Origin: Brachypodius melanocephalos | Lineage: Eukaryota > Chordata > Aves > Passeriformes > Pycnonotidae | Assembly: GCA_013398615.1 (NCBI GenBank) | Contig: VZSR01003807.1 | Span: 7,377,404-7,441,403, forward strand | Direction: 5' to 3' | DNA: 64,000 bases | Position numbers and translations under genes: made by a program | Notes under the pieces: generated by a model | Told to the model about the DNA's origin: nothing | Seen by the model: only the letters and a program-made list of their open reading frames with translations | The model's database searches: none | Shown here: in pieces, positions 25,847 through 40,178 of the stretch | Layout of the letters: each line of letters opens with the position of its first letter | Numbering within the stretch: the first letter of the stretch is position 1

Positions 25847-28800
25847 ATTTTAGGGACCAGTCTCCAAAATCCTGGTCATAGTCTTCTTCATATTCAGACA
25901 TATTAGCTGCTTTTATTATCATTTTTAAGATAGTGGTCAATTTTTTTTTCAATCAAAAACCCACTTGATGGAGCATTTCTTTCTAAATAAAGAAAATTAC
26001 TTCCATACCTGTATCATCCTTGATCTTGTCAAGGGAAAGCTTTTTGTCTACCACTCTCTTCACTACAGTGCTGTTCATACAAAAGATGTTAAAAATGAAT
26101 GCGTAAGTAAAACACAAGTTATGGGGGGAAAAAAAATCCTAGTGTGGGGAGACAGTAAAACAGTATAGCTGCAACACCTGGTGAATCAACTTAAAACCTC
26201 CTGCAAATGATGTTTTACATTTCTTAGCAGTTCAGAACTTCCTTTTCAGCTGGCTATTGCTAGGCTGAAGTGGGGTGGTTGAAAACAGCAGATGTGATTT
26301 GCTCCTTCCCAGATGCTCCTTTCCTGGCATCCCAGGTGAGTGAGTAGAGTCTACGGCTTACACACTACAAAGACCTTTCCTATGGAGCTGACACCACTAT
26401 AAAATGCCATAACCAATTCTAAAATATTATCATCACTTCATATTATTTACTAGACCCAAACTGGCAGAAAATGCAAGAAAGGCAGATTTACTTATGTGAT
26501 TTTTCTTCTATGTTAGTATGACAAAGCTTGGATGGGCTAAGCATATGTAAATTAAAATGCTGAGAAAAAAATGCAGAAAACAAGGAGCAAAAACTGCATA
26601 CAAAGTCTACCATCAAGATTAAGAAGTTTTGGGCTTATACAGTGTTGATTTTGTGTGATGAACCAAATTCTGAGATTATAAGAACCATAGTAATGCTAGA
26701 AATGAGTGTGGGAAGGTAAATGAAAGCAAATTTCTGAGACCTATGTCTGCCAAGGAGGGATTTCATGGAAGGCTTTGGCAGAGGTTTTTGGAGCCCTGAC
26801 TGAGATGCTGTTAGAGAGTTTATATGAACTAATTAAGTAAGAGAAGACTGAAATTAACAATCCCATTGAAGAGAGGTCTTTGTAGCTGTGCACAATGTCT
26901 TCCAAATGTGCTGGAGAAGGTTTATGCAGTAATGTCTTCTGGGTCTGCTCCACTCAAGTCAATGAGAGGTCCCAAATTTGTTCAAGCAGGCATAGGGCAA
27001 AACTGATATCAGGCCAACACTCATGTGTGTATATTGCTTCCATCTGGTAATAGGAAAGGAGGCATTTCCTTTCAGACTGGAAGAGTGAACTTGAGAGGTA
27101 GATTGAACTGTCATAATAATTTTGCTGGCGAATGAGTCCATAGCATGATCTTTGGCTTCACTTTTTCCCTTTTTGGCACTGTTTGCTGTTCACAGAATTC
27201 ATCCCAATTTGCCTGTTTTACTCTGCATCTGTCTTGCTCTTTCAAACAGGAGAGGAAGGAAGATTTTGATGCTAGAAGAGGCCCAGTTGAGCAAATCTTA
27301 CTTGAACGTCCACTTCCAGTCCAGCCAAGAGTTACTTCATGTGCCTTTCAGGCTGTGCTCCAGTGTACACCCACCCTGCAATATGCTATTTTCTTTTCTG
27401 TGTGATCTTTCTGACTCCTGGTCAACCTGTTACCTTCTGAAATTATTAGGAGAATTAATCCCTGGAAAGCTTCTATTCATGCAATTCATATACATTCCTG
27501 TGTTTCTTCATTGTTCTACCTTATTCTTCCATATTCTATGCCATTTTTAAGGGGGTCTTCAATTCACCACATTTTTCAAAGTAATTTTGATTTATAATCC
27601 TGTTTTCCAGCATAAACCACAGTTCTTCCCAGCCTAGTACAACCTGTGAATTTAATACAGTTACAATTATGTCCCCTGTGACAAGATGCTGCTCAAGATG
27701 TCTTTTGTGCTGGCACTTCAAAGATCCAGGCTGGACTGCCAGGGCAGGAAATGAGTTCTGTTCAGCAGGAAGTAGTGGGTAGGATCCAGTTCTGCCCACA
27801 CGACCATATGATAGATACTGGTCATGCTGGGAACTGTGGCAGGGCATCTCAGATGATCTGTGATGCATCCAGGAGAATGGTTCTGGAGTTCCTCCCAGGA
27901 ATGAAGGACTTTGCTAAAATTCAGTCCAGACTTATTCATGAGACATATATACATCATTCTGCTCTTTATTATTCAGCAGTGACCCTGGGAGCATGTAGGA
28001 GTGTGTGTGGGCCAGGTGTGGGGTGGCTTTTACAACTATATTTGTACATGTAAGGTACAGTGTGTGTCCCAGAGACTGGCCATGTATCCACAGAGGTTTC
28101 CAAGGACTTTGTCAGTGCTTGGAGTCTATCTCAACACCTTCATTTTTGTGATGAGCATATGATGCCTCTCATTTCTTATTGTATTTCCTATATATTTTGA
28201 GAGGATGACAGACAGAGTTAAACACTTGTTAATTTAACTACCCTCTTTTTATTCCTGACAGAAAACTCTTTCCGGCTAGACGTACTTTTATGTCAAGGAG
28301 CTTCAATGTTCCCTTAAGCACAACATCTGAATCCTTGCAAAACCTCCTTTCTATGGTAATTTTCATAGTGGTCCACTTGCTCATAGTGGTAAGATGTTCA
28401 TGTCTCCTGTTATTTCACCTGGTTCAAAGCTGGCTTGCAGGACATCATTGTATACTATTTATATGAGCAAGAAACTAGTGAGCAGTCACAATGATTCTAG
28501 GTAATGCTAATAATTTTTACTTGTTGATTTTTTTTTTCCTTTAATGAATTACAGATGGAATTTAATCATGATGAAAATTAATAATCCTTTTTTAACCAGA
28601 AATAGAATCCTGTGGACATCTTGTTAACCTGATGGCAGGACTGCTACTGGCTGCTTTGCAGGAGGAATGAAATCAATGTAGTTGTGGTACAATGCCATAT
28701 GAAACAGGCTCTTGTGCAGACACTTATCTACAATAAAAGTGCCAATATTCAGTACTGTCTCTGCACTGTGAGAATATTTCTGTGGAACCTGTATATCAGA

Positions 28801-29235
28801 ATAACATCTATGCCAATCCATTTCTCCATGTGGAGGCAAAAAAGTGCTTAGTGAACAAGTCAGCCCTAATATCTATATGATGGATTTGGAGCTTAAAAGC
28901 AGATAAATAGTATTAAGCATACAATCCTCACCTGGAAAGCTTCACCTGTATCCAGGAGCGGATCCTGGAATTTCCTTCCAAAGTTATGGTCACTTCACAC
29001 ACACTGCATAAGAACACTACTGTCTGGAGGTCTGGAGAGGCTTAGATGTGCGGTTCCATTCCCATCACACATTAGTACTTTGATGCTGGATCATAGTTTT
29101 GTCCATCTAGACATAAAGAAATTTAAGACTAGATCTACAGTCTTTGTTCACTATTTTTATTTTGATGATTGGCTGAAATTTAGATTTATCAGCCTGAGAG
29201 GACCACAGATTCCTGAACTAGTAACTGGAATTATA

Positions 29236-29730
29236 GTATCATAGAATATCCTGAGTTGGAAGGGACCCACAAGGGTCCTCCAGTCCAGCTCTTGGCCTTG
29301 TACAGGACAGCACAAAAAGTCACACCATGTGCCCAAGAGTATTGTCCAAATGCTTCTTCAATTCTGTCAGGCTGGTGCTGCGACCACTTCCCTGGGAAGT
29401 CTGTTCCAGTGCCCAACCACCCTCTGGGTGAAGAACCTTTTCCTAACATCCAGTCTAAAACTCCCCTGGCACAGCTTCAGGCCATTTCTTCTGGCCCTGT
29501 CATTGGTCAGCACAGAGAAGAGATCAGTGCTTGCCCTTCTGCTTCTCCTTGTGAGGAAACTGCAATGAGGTCTCCCCTCAGTCTCCCCCGGGCTGAATAG
29601 ACCAAGTGACCTCAGCTACTTCTTATATGGATTCCCCTATGGACCCTTTACCATTTTCCTTGCCCTCCTCTCAATGATATCTAATAGCTTTATTCCCTTT
29701 TTATATTGTGGCACTCAGAAATTGTCTATT
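29236..29730 (-). mobile_element. CR1 LINE 3' fragment
   Basis: The left end (TCATAGAATATCCTGAGTTG) is the reverse complement of a typical avian CR1 3' terminus. It is followed by the standard CR1 untranslated and ORF2-end sequence, with landmarks such as GGGAAGTCTGTTCCAGTGCC and the ending TCTAATAGCTTTATTCCC. The element lies on the minus strand and is truncated at its 5' end, near 29730, as most CR1 copies are. Its end is nearly the same as the tail of the SINE at 57.5 kb, so both belong to the same tail group. Confidence 0.93.
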
Positions 29731-31680
29731 TTTTAACAGAATATAACAGTGGAGAGATTACAAAGGCACTCTGCAGTCAATATGCTGCAGAGGTGCTATT
29801 GTTCTGGCACAAGTGGGTTTTTTTTTTTTTGACTGTTTGCTGAGATTCATCCTTTTGCACTTCAGATTACACAATGCAAAAAATTACCCAACTGACATTC
29901 TTTGCTAATACTTGTGTGAGTTTAATCTCCAAATTTCTATTTGTGAAACTGAACAAAATTTAATCAAAAAGAAAATGCATCTCAAATGATTAATAAATTG
30001 TGAAAAGCTGTTTCAGCTACTTTAACTAAAAAACTTCTCAACATTCAAGATGATTCCAATGTATTTACTGCATGCAAAAAAAAAAAAACCCTACTCAAGA
30101 TTATAAAAACAAACTGCTTATTGTGGAGATTAAAAAAATAAGAAAGTGAGTCAGAAACATTTGCAACCCTCTGTTGGCTCATTGCAACCCACGAGTTTGG
30201 GGTTTTTTGTTTGTTCTTGTTTCTTCGTGGCATCTTCTGTAGCAAAGCTTGGCTGCCCTGAAGGCAGCATGTGGTGCTTTGCAGCACCTCCCCAGGTACA
30301 GGAGTACCACGTCCCCATAACCCTTGTGGCTTCATCTGTTTGCCATTATAGTGACTATCCATGGAGCTAGCAACGCTCCTTCATAAGTCAAACTTCCCAG
30401 CTGAGAACTGTAGGCAAGACAGAAGACAAGGGTGGGAAGATACGGAGGCAACCTCCACAGCTACCAAAGTGACCCTGTTCTTTCAGTGCTCTTCCTGCTC
30501 TGAAAGCCAAATTGTCCATGTGGTGCTGTTGTCCAGCTGTTCAGGTCAAGTGCTGCAGGCAGAAGGCCTCATCCTTTGAGCACAGCTGCATCTGAAGTTG
30601 TCTGTAGCAAGGAACTGGCAATTGCTACATGTGACTCCAGATAGGGGTGTGCTCCAAGGCAGCTTGGACTCTATTTTTGTCCCTTTTAATTTGCTAGCAA
30701 AGTCATGAACACAAGATTATTTTTTCAGATGTCAGCAATACCCAGTGATTATTCCCCTGCTCACTTACAACTCTTTAGTAGCTGAATCACTTCCCAGCCA
30801 GCAATTGTGAGCTCAGAGATGGAGGCATCTGTTACACAAACCGAGGTGTGGGAACAAATTAACTCTAGGTTTGGAAAGGGGCGAGGGGGAAGGGAGAGAC
30901 TCATTTTAAATACAAGCCTCTCAGGCCCTAAGGCAGGCAAGACAGTCCGGGAAAATGCCCCACACCACCCTGCAATTCTATTTGAAATGGACCTTTCCAG
31001 ATCACACAAAAGAGGTTCTGAACTCACTAATAAAAAATAATGAACAGCAGTAAAGCTCCAGGGTTACCCCTTATTATTGTCTGTTGCCAGTCTGTTTCAG
31101 ATTAATTTTGTAGCTAGGCTGAAATAGTTTACCAGATCCTGTTGCTGTGCATGGCAGTAGGATTTGATATTTGTTCTGGTGCAGAAAAGCTTTCATCCGT
31201 GTGCGATGATTAAGGAATCATCAGTCTGGAATTGCTTGGTATTGCTGGGTGAGGCGGTCCTAAGCTTTTGAGCCATTAAACCGAGAGCCCTGTTGGGTTT
31301 TTTTCCATCTCTTTTGCTCTCCTGTAAGGCTGTTTGCTGTATTTCCTAAATGTAACAGACTGCCTCTCGGCACCCGAGCTGACTTCCCAGCCCTCCTTTT
31401 CTGATGGAAGCCTCTTCAAGAATAGTCTTCACAAGCTTTCCCCAAAGCTGTTATGTGATCTGATAACAGCTTCATGGACAAACATACAATCAGCCACTTA
31501 AAAACAACTTTTCCAGGGGAATACTCTGCACTCCTGATGGCAATATTCCCGAGGTTAATTAGAATATACCCAATTTTCATTGTACTTCCATCATCAGCTT
31601 CCCTACAATCTGCTCTAAAGCAGCACAGACCTTTAGAGTTCTTACCTCATACAGCAACGGCTTTAGTCTTGGCAAGAAAT

Positions 31681-31722
31681 GAGCAGGGAGGAGGAGGGAG
31701 GAGGGAAGGAGAGAAAGGAGGA
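31681..31722 (+). repeat. Polypurine (GGA-rich) tract
   Basis: After the initial GAGC the stretch is almost only G and A, with repeated GGGAGGAGGAGGGAGGAGGG. It could form a two- or three-tier quadruplex or a triplex (H-DNA) structure. It is a simple-sequence tract without a gene. Confidence 0.6.
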
Positions 31723-33553
31723 TGGTCACTCCTGGTAGAAACAACAGTAAGAATTTTTAACCTTGCAGAATTCACCCTGCAATCTTGCACCTGCAGCCTT
31801 TCACACAAAACCACCTAGCCACTGTCCACACTGCATGCAGAATTAGATAACAAAAAAGACCAAACCTCTAAAAAACCAAAATCTCTGAGGTCCAGCATGA
31901 CTTCAGGATAAAAGAATGGTGCCTCAAAACCAGATTTTGCAACTATTTCTCTCAACATGGCTGATCTGGACAGCTTCAAGCTCTCTTGGAAAGAACTGCA
32001 ACATACACATCTTCAGCATATGATTGCCCTTCACCTGTGAATATGTCAGCATTTCTGCAATCTTTTATATCTTTGTGCATTAGCCAGGAGCTCTGAGAGA
32101 TAGTTAATGATTTCTTGCCTCCAAATCCACAGGAAAAATAAACACAGACATTGTGCAGTGTGGTTTGGGCTTAGGCTTGCACACATGCTACTTTGAATCT
32201 GGTTTGGTTAGGTATGATGGTCTCAGGATATGTGGAGTCAGAGCAAATTGTGCTCACCAGCACACACATGCTGTGATGCAATTAACAGTTACCACTTTTT
32301 CCTTGAGGTTAAGAAGAAGAAGAAGCTGCAAATTAAATGTTGCTACACTGCTGCTGTTTCTAAAACCACAGGAAGACTTGCACATGCAGCTGACTGAACC
32401 AATTTTCATAGCAGCTCGTGAAAAAGGGGAAAGGCTGATGGCTGTTTGTCCTGATAAAGGCTCAAGAAACACAAAAGTTAAGCAAAGGCACCAGGCCCCA
32501 CACTGCTTCACTTTTTGCCACTTGGATCCAAGGGAAATACATAATGGCAATGCTGCGAACCTTTGTACACTGAAACCTCTGCAGGGGTCTCATTTTCAGC
32601 CCGTGTTTCAAATCAAGATGGGAGAGTTGTAGGATTTGCCTTTGGAGTGACAACCATGTGAAGGACATGATGTGTCACATAATAGGACTGGAGATGAAAA
32701 TTTACTATGATTAATGTCTTCCTTCTTAAATAATTGGTTTATGAGTAGAATGAACTAATGCAAAAGAAAACTAAACCCATCTTCCTTTGCCAGAAAATTG
32801 TACCTTCAGTAAGCAGTTCAAACTCCCTGACTGACAATTCTTGAAAGCATAGAACAATGATAATTTTGTGACCTTCACGTTTCCAGGAAATATGGCCAAA
32901 AATTGGCCAGTCAATGAAAAAGTAATGACCAATCTGCAGGCCTTATTCTCCACAGAAAACTCAAGAAATGTTCACCCCAGTGCAACTATTTGGGTAAGCT
33001 CCAAAATTGAGTCAGAGCACTTGTGAGTTCCCAACACTTTGGTTGAATACTGCAGACAGACACCCAGCCATAGGATGACTCAGGAGTTTTGTGAGTTAAG
33101 TTGACTTGAAATTATATCCTACAAGAAAAGGATGTAGGATGCAAACAGGCAGCTCTAAATCCCCATCAGATGTTGCGTGTCTGCTCGAAGGTCAGGCACC
33201 AGGCCAAATTCAAAGGAGAAACACAAAACTCTTAAAAAGTTGAGGTAGGGATTCATATAGGATTTGTAGTACAAGGAGCAAAAAATATTATCTTACTGGC
33301 ACCTAGAGCCTAAGGTATTTATTAATTTTTCAGTCTTGATAAAGTTAATTAACAGATCTTAGGATAAGTGGTTTATTTATTAAAGAGCCAGCTATTTATG
33401 CAATAATGACCCCTACTACTCCTGTTTAGTTGAGTAATCTCTAGAATAATCTGAGGTCCTGTGTGAGTTGACAGTCGTGGGTACTCATGTTGAGTGGGGT
33501 GCTTGTCATCCCAAAATGTCAGCTACTCTCAACCCTGCCAGCAATCACTAGGT

Positions 33554-33602
33554 AACAAAAAAAAAAACCCAAAAAACCCAAACAAACAAAACAAAACAAA
33601 AA
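33554..33602. repeat. A/C-only tract
   Basis: 49 bases of A and C only: an A-run, then CCCAAAAAACCCAAAC, then (CAAA)n and (CAAAA)n. Confidence 0.88.
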
Positions 33603-36600
33603 GAACACCAGAAGAAAGGGTTTGGAGAATGAGAAAGTCAGCACTCCAGTAGCCCTTACAAATCTTTTTCATCAGGAAAAGAAAAACTACCATCTTCCCT
33701 TGATATCGTTGGAAAGGTTAGAAGTTAATGAAGGTTCTGATAAGCTGAGCTGGAACAGCACAGCACCACTACTCTCAAAAGAGAAAGAAAAACTTTATCA
33801 GTTTTCAGGAAGCCTGGTTTTTTTTAGATTGCTTTAAAACAAAATTATATCAGATAAGAGAACGGGAGACTTTAGGAGTTAATGCCCAAACGGAATATAA
33901 GACAACTTCCTGGCGCATGCTTGCTCTGCAAAAATGCTGTGGTTTCCTCTGTCCAGATATAGCACAACTGCTTCAGCTACACCTAAACCACCACCATCAC
34001 CACCAGCAACAAAGGCACACAGGAGAGGCAGATCTGAAATGTCCTGACATTCTGAGTGTGCAGTTGGAGTTGCAGGAGATCATCACTGGGCACATTCCAC
34101 TGTTTTTGGAGGAGCTGTTTAAAGTGCATTCCTCACCTAGCATCTTGGCTGTGCAGAGCTGGGCTGCAAAGATTAATGCTGAAATATTCCAGGATGAAGA
34201 AAAGTCTCAAATGATAATATGCTGGCAATTAAATTTCTAATGATGAAGTTCATATTGGATCACACATACATTGCATAGTGGTCTTCAAAGAATAGAGATG
34301 AAATTATTTAAGTCAAATTTGTCAACTTATTTCTGAATTTAACAACATTGTATATTTCAGTGCATTGAAGAAAACTATAAGTGCATACCAGGAAAACTCT
34401 TCAGTTAAGAATTTATTTTAGTTACTTACTGTCTTCACACCCTCTGGTCACTATACAATGGAACAGAACACTCACCATGCCAGCAAACTTTGCTAGAATG
34501 AGGAATTCCATCAGTATGGAACTAGGAAAATTTAGGTTCCCACAGCCTCTGACTGCTCTGGCCATAATTCTTGCTTTCTATATCTTTACATTATTCGGAC
34601 CATGAACCATAAATATTTCCTATGGCCATATATATTTTCCCACTGCTCTCCTGCTTAGAGATAATTGTTTGCATTTGCCCACAAGACGTTCCTCTCTGCT
34701 GACGTGGCATTAGATACCACTAGCTCTCAAAACTGCCCAAGCACTTTAGAGGAGAGCACCCTCCCATCCTCACTAAACCAAAACACAAGTTGACAAGTAG
34801 CTACTGCAAGTTAACCTTATCATGGAATCACCACATCCTGCAAAGCATCTCTTAACTGAGTCTGAGATCTCCTTTCATTGTTACTAACAAAGAAAATTAT
34901 GCCAATTAGTCATATGTATGTTACCAAAGCATATGGTTAAGTGGCTGAATAAAGAATTGAAAATTGAGAACATTTTAAATGTAGGTACCTATTTTTCTTT
35001 GGTTTTTGGGCCTTAAATATTTCCCTCTCTTCTCCCTCATTTCTCGTAAAATATATTTCCACTGCATTCACTAGAAACAACTGTTTATGTGAAACATAAA
35101 TTATGAAATATCTAGTTAGATTTACTGCTTTTAATTCACTCTAAGTTCTACAATGATAAAAGATGACTTAATATCTTAGGCAAAGTTTTGTTCTCTGGAT
35201 TCCAACTTAAGGAGCCATACTCACACCTATTGTGCAAATCCTCTGCCCAATGTGAAGTGTTTCCAGTTCTCAGCTCCACTTCTGCTGCAGCACCACTTCC
35301 TGCTGCAGAGCTCTACCTCCTGCATCCAGCAATCCCTCCATGCCCTTCCTGTGTCCCACTCCATCCCACTGGCAACACCGGTGTTTGGCCTCTCAATTGT
35401 GCAAAGAGCAGAAAACCACTGGACAAAAAGCAGCAAATGAGTGAAGCATCTGGGAGCTGTGCATGTAATGACCGGTCGCTCCTCCAGTGTGGGCTCCAGC
35501 AGGGTATCTTTCTGATTTTGGCAAACACTGCAGGAACTTAGTATCTCTGAGATAATATCCCTGATGAAAAAGGAGAAGGGCAAGTGGAAGGAAGAAAGGA
35601 AGGAGAAATTTGGGCAAAGACTGACAGGCAGAGCTGTCATATCATCTTTGTTTTGACAGAACAACAGACTACCACTGCCAGCCAACTCTGAAAACATTAT
35701 GTCCTCAGATGCCGTGCTGTGTTTGGTTTATCTTCTCCTTTCCAAGTCTTACTGAAAATGAATACCCGGAGGAGAGACAGATCCCTCAGCCACACTGCAG
35801 GATGAGAAGAGAAGCCTCTCTGAAACAGAATGTATGTATGCTCCTCCATCCATCCTGGAAATGTTTGAATGAGATGCAAAAACAAGTGAGTCTTAAAATA
35901 TCGTTCAAACATACAAATTATCACAGCCCAATCCCATTCACCACACAACTGTTCTATAATTTGGAAACAAGCTATTTGGTGGCATGACAAATACAAGACA
36001 TCAAATTCTGATTGCACAGACATTCATTGTTCTGTTGTCATTAATACTTCTAATCTATGCCAGTGGAAATTATGTGCTTGTATTAACAACGCATGAACCA
36101 GACAGCTGTGAGGATTACTTCTAGCAAGGAACCTTCTTCCCAGCCCTAGTGAGACTTATGGGAAAGAAACGGTCCCAGAACTGTTCTTCAGGTGTGTGTG
36201 GAGGAGAAGGAACTCTAACTGTGACACAGAGAGCACTTGGAAACATGAACTCAGTATCCAACCACATTACTCTGGGCTTTCTTTCCCTTATGGGGAGGAA
36301 TAGGTGAAGATGAAGAGAGTCAGTGAAGCTCTTCACAGGCACATGGGAATGAAGGCTCTCACTGCCCTGCCCTGTTACTGCTCTAAGGGTATGGCAACAA
36401 AATCACTGTGTGGCTTTCCTCTCCTGTTATGGCTGCTTCTCTGTGCTTGTCCTCAGAATTTCTTCCTGTCATCCCTGGTCTGGTTCTCACTGAAATGAAT
36501 CATGTACTGTGTACACTGCACGTCCTTAGGCAAAATATCTCATGGAAATGCAACCACAGTTTAGTCACAGTTTGAAGTAGATCCACTCAGGCACACACTG

Positions 36601-39600
36601 TGGGGGAGGGGGGATGTTGATTTGTTTGTTGCATATATACTGGCTGTTAATTTTTATTGCTTGTAAACTTTCTCTCTATAAAATCTGTGTGAAAGCTGGA
36701 CTACTGCGGTAAAGGAAAGTTACCATATGGGGAAAATATGGTTGATTAAAGTGGCTGTTTCCATGTTTGCTCAGTGTTGTGACACATCTTCACATTGGGT
36801 AAGGTGATTGGCAGAGAAACAACAGCAGTGAGCACTGATGAGTGTATGCGTCATGTATAAATGCCTGGAGCTGAGTAGGGCTTGGTTTTGCAAACCTCCC
36901 AGAGCTTCCAGGCATGATTTCTTGAAGATTTTCCTGCAATAATGAAGAAATTAAAAAAAATAAAATCAAATAAGTGTCACACTTCTTGTTTTTAGACTAC
37001 TGAATGCAAAATGAAGAAAAAAACAGGGAGACTATTTCATGCAGGGAATTAAGGTTTTTTTAACACTACAAATATTCTACAGAAGGTACAATCCAATCTT
37101 TCCTGTATGTAGTAGCTCCCTTCTTTCCATTCCATTCCAGGAAGGAAGGATGGTCTTAAACCTGAGTTTCCTGATCTATCACAGACACTGAGTATGATCT
37201 GAAACTTGTGTCATCTTCTCTTCCTTCGGCACCCCATCTATAAAATGTGGATAACACTTCTCCCTTAGTCTTCAACCTTGTATATTTTCAATACAGTTTA
37301 TTCTATGTGGGTATGTAGATATATACTGAGAAATATAGATTCTGATTTTCCTGGCCTCTAGCTGGTATTTTAAATTGAGTAAGGAGCAAATATGGTGGAC
37401 AATTCATTAACTTACCCACTGGTTTAAAAATGGACATCAGTTAGACCTATAAGCACTGATTGCCATGATGTGCCACAGGTAGCAGAGATGTAATACACAG
37501 GTTTCAAGAAGTTTTGTACCTTGGGATAGTTAAGCATTTAAAGTTTCCTTAGAGAGGGACAAGACTATTAGCTGTCCCTAGCCACTGGGATGGAAAGCCC
37601 AAACACAACCCTGCCTAACCTGTTCCCTGTGTAGAGAAGCCCCTGTGCTGGTTACTGTTGGACATCTTCATTCTGTGACACAGAGAATGGGATGTGGTCC
37701 CATAATCACTGTACTCCTTTTGGTAGCCTTTGCTTCAATCCTTGTGGATGAGTACCAGCTGCTTCTTGTCTCATCTCACATCCATCCTGAAAAAGCGTGG
37801 GAGTTTTTCCAGACTTTCAGCCTGTAGCCAGTCATTTTCCTCCTTCGTCAATACTCTCATCATTCAACTCTAGTCTCAACCCCTTTATGCACAGAAGCTA
37901 ACCTAGAGCTATTTTTTTATTCAGCTCAAAATATACCCTGATGCCAAGGCAGAAGCCTCTGAGGTCCACTTTGTATTTCCTGCTGGCCTGAGGCAAGTCT
38001 TATTCTCATGTGTTCCCTTCACCAGGCCTCACTTACTTTCTCCATTCAGCTTTCTCCTGCTAAAGCCCAGGTTCCATGGAATCCCCAAACTTGTCCAAGG
38101 ACTAAGCTTTTCTGAGGTAAAGTGAGGGCAGAGGTCCTAGAGGGGTTCTCCCTCCTGGCTGGCATATCACTGCATGGGCCAGAGCAGGGATGCAGGACAT
38201 GAGAAGTAGAGCAGGGGCGAAACAGGGGCAGAACTCTTATTCTGAACCAAATGGACCCTAGATTTGTATTGAGGAGGGGTAAGTTCACCATTCAGCCTCA
38301 GCTGACTCTTGGTACTTGGACCAGCCTGCCTTGAAATCCTCCCCTGCAGCACCATCTGGAGCATCATGGAGCCTGCTCCATCTGTGAGCTGCTGGTTACA
38401 GCTTCTCTAGAAGCATCTGCATGTGCTGAATTCATGGAAGAGAATTAGATTGTTATATGGTGAATTAAGTCTCTGAATAACTCTGTGGGATCTGACTGAA
38501 AACAAAGGTCCTTACTCCCTGGTCCAGCATTTGCATCCAGTTACTGCAACTGCAGTGAGCAAAGCCCTTGCTGAAATAAGTCAGCTCCAATGAAAGAAGA
38601 AAAGTATTGGTAATTCTTGCAGGGAATACCTGCAGAGAGGGAAGATGCTTTCCAATTGCATCAAAAGCTGTGCTGCACATGTATGCACTATATAGCAAAA
38701 AGCTCTTTGGGCAGAATGAAGAAAAAAGGTAAATCTATGTGGGGATGAAATTAGGACACATTTCAGAAGACTTCCCACAATGCAGTAATACAGTGAAGCT
38801 TGGCTGAAGGATTATAGCGGGACTGGATTTTGATTTTCCAAACAAAAATTGAAGTGAAATAAGGACAAACAACGGAGAGTCTAAGTGTTAAGCATGTTAG
38901 TGCTAAGCTGATGTGATTATTTGTAGACCTCACTGTATAATTTGAGAGACTCCTGTTGTTCAAGGAGGATGGTTATCCTGGTGACAGTCTCCTGCTCCCA
39001 GATCCCAGGGGCAGCAGAAACACCAGAGAGCTGGAGTCCAAAAGAAGGAGCTGAGGCTGGAACTAGTGCAAAGAGTGCTTCTGATGAACATAACTTTCTT
39101 TCCATTTTTGTCACCAATGTTTTTGTTCCCTAAACCCTATCTGAAAACCTAAGATTAACACTGCTCAGTGAAAGGTTTTGCAGTGCACAGTCAATTACAG
39201 AGGACTAACAAACAATGGGAAATCACAGTGGCAAATTTTATTTTTAATATTTTTACAAGTGGAATAATCAGGCTTGCTCTGATCTGGTGATTTATGAGCT
39301 AGCTGAGAGGTGATAGCTTATGATCCTCACTCAGGAGCCATGAAGTGCTTTCTGCCAAAACTATCAGCCCTTTACATATTTTTTTAAACTTGTGTCATCT
39401 AGGTTTTTCTTCTTTGGCTTGTCAGCAATTAATACCTGCCTAGCCTAGGCAAGTTTCAAAAGGAAAGACACGATACGGAATAACTTTTGTGGAAGGATAG
39501 AAATTAAATGCAATTTAACTCGAGTGTCAAGCAAAAACAAATTTTGAGGGAGCCTTTGCCATAACATTAATTGAATGTTCAATGTAACCACTGGCCAAGA

Positions 39601-40178
39601 ATTCAATCACAAAGGTGTCTCCTTTTTGGGCTTACCTTTTGAGGCCAGATATGCAGACACCTTTCCCTTGACACCTCTCTCTCAGTCACTCTGAAAATCT
39701 TAGCCAAAGCTTTTGATTCCAGCATCACTCTAATGGTGTTTCTCCTGGAGGTTAGTTAGCATGAAGAGAAAAGGAAAATAAAAGGTCTGAGAAAGCAATT
39801 TTTTGATTGTTAAATAATATTTCACTGCTAAACTTTGCAGAACATTCGGAGATATGGAAAATGTATCTCCAAAATCGTTCACATGCACAAAATAAAAGAG
39901 CGACACCTGGGCATAAATGATTACAGTATTTGGTTCTGGATGTGCTAGTCATGACACAATACTCATTAAAAAACCAAGCTCATTCTGCACTGTGATACTT
40001 GTTTCTTCTCTGGTGCCCATGAAAGCACCAGAATTCTCTAAGCTGAGAATTCTAGTCTGTGGCTCTGTGGTCAGCCCAGGCTGGTGCTCTGGATACACAG
40101 CATTCCTGTAGGGGTCACTTCATGGCTTTTGGGAGAACCAAACAGCTACATGGTACACAAAATCAGACAGGGACTGTA

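Larger units (their letters stand above)
22381..29235. other. Intergenic, no gene recognised
   Basis: AT-rich DNA with an A/C tract at about 22814-22835, a small hairpin at 25822, a weak CTCF-like site at 25233 and a GAA-rich stretch near 25700. A 132-codon open frame (27152-27550, plus) is hydrophobic and cysteine-rich but unlike any protein I know. Confidence 0.55.
29731..40178. other. Intergenic, no gene recognised
   Basis: Contains the polypurine tract at 31.7 kb and the A/C tract at 33.55 kb. Open frames of 159 (32153-32632, plus), 156 (35227-35697, minus) and 107 codons (33917-34240, plus; with a five-histidine run from CAC/CAT repeats) lack recognisable domains. They are about what chance gives in this much sequence. 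Confidence 0.5.

Noticed and set aside
33917..34240. 107-codon open frame with five histidines
   Set aside because: The histidine run comes from a short CAC/CAT simple repeat and no homologous family is recognised.
35227..35697. 156-codon minus-strand open frame
   Set aside because: Several other frames are open over the same bases on both strands and no domain is visible.
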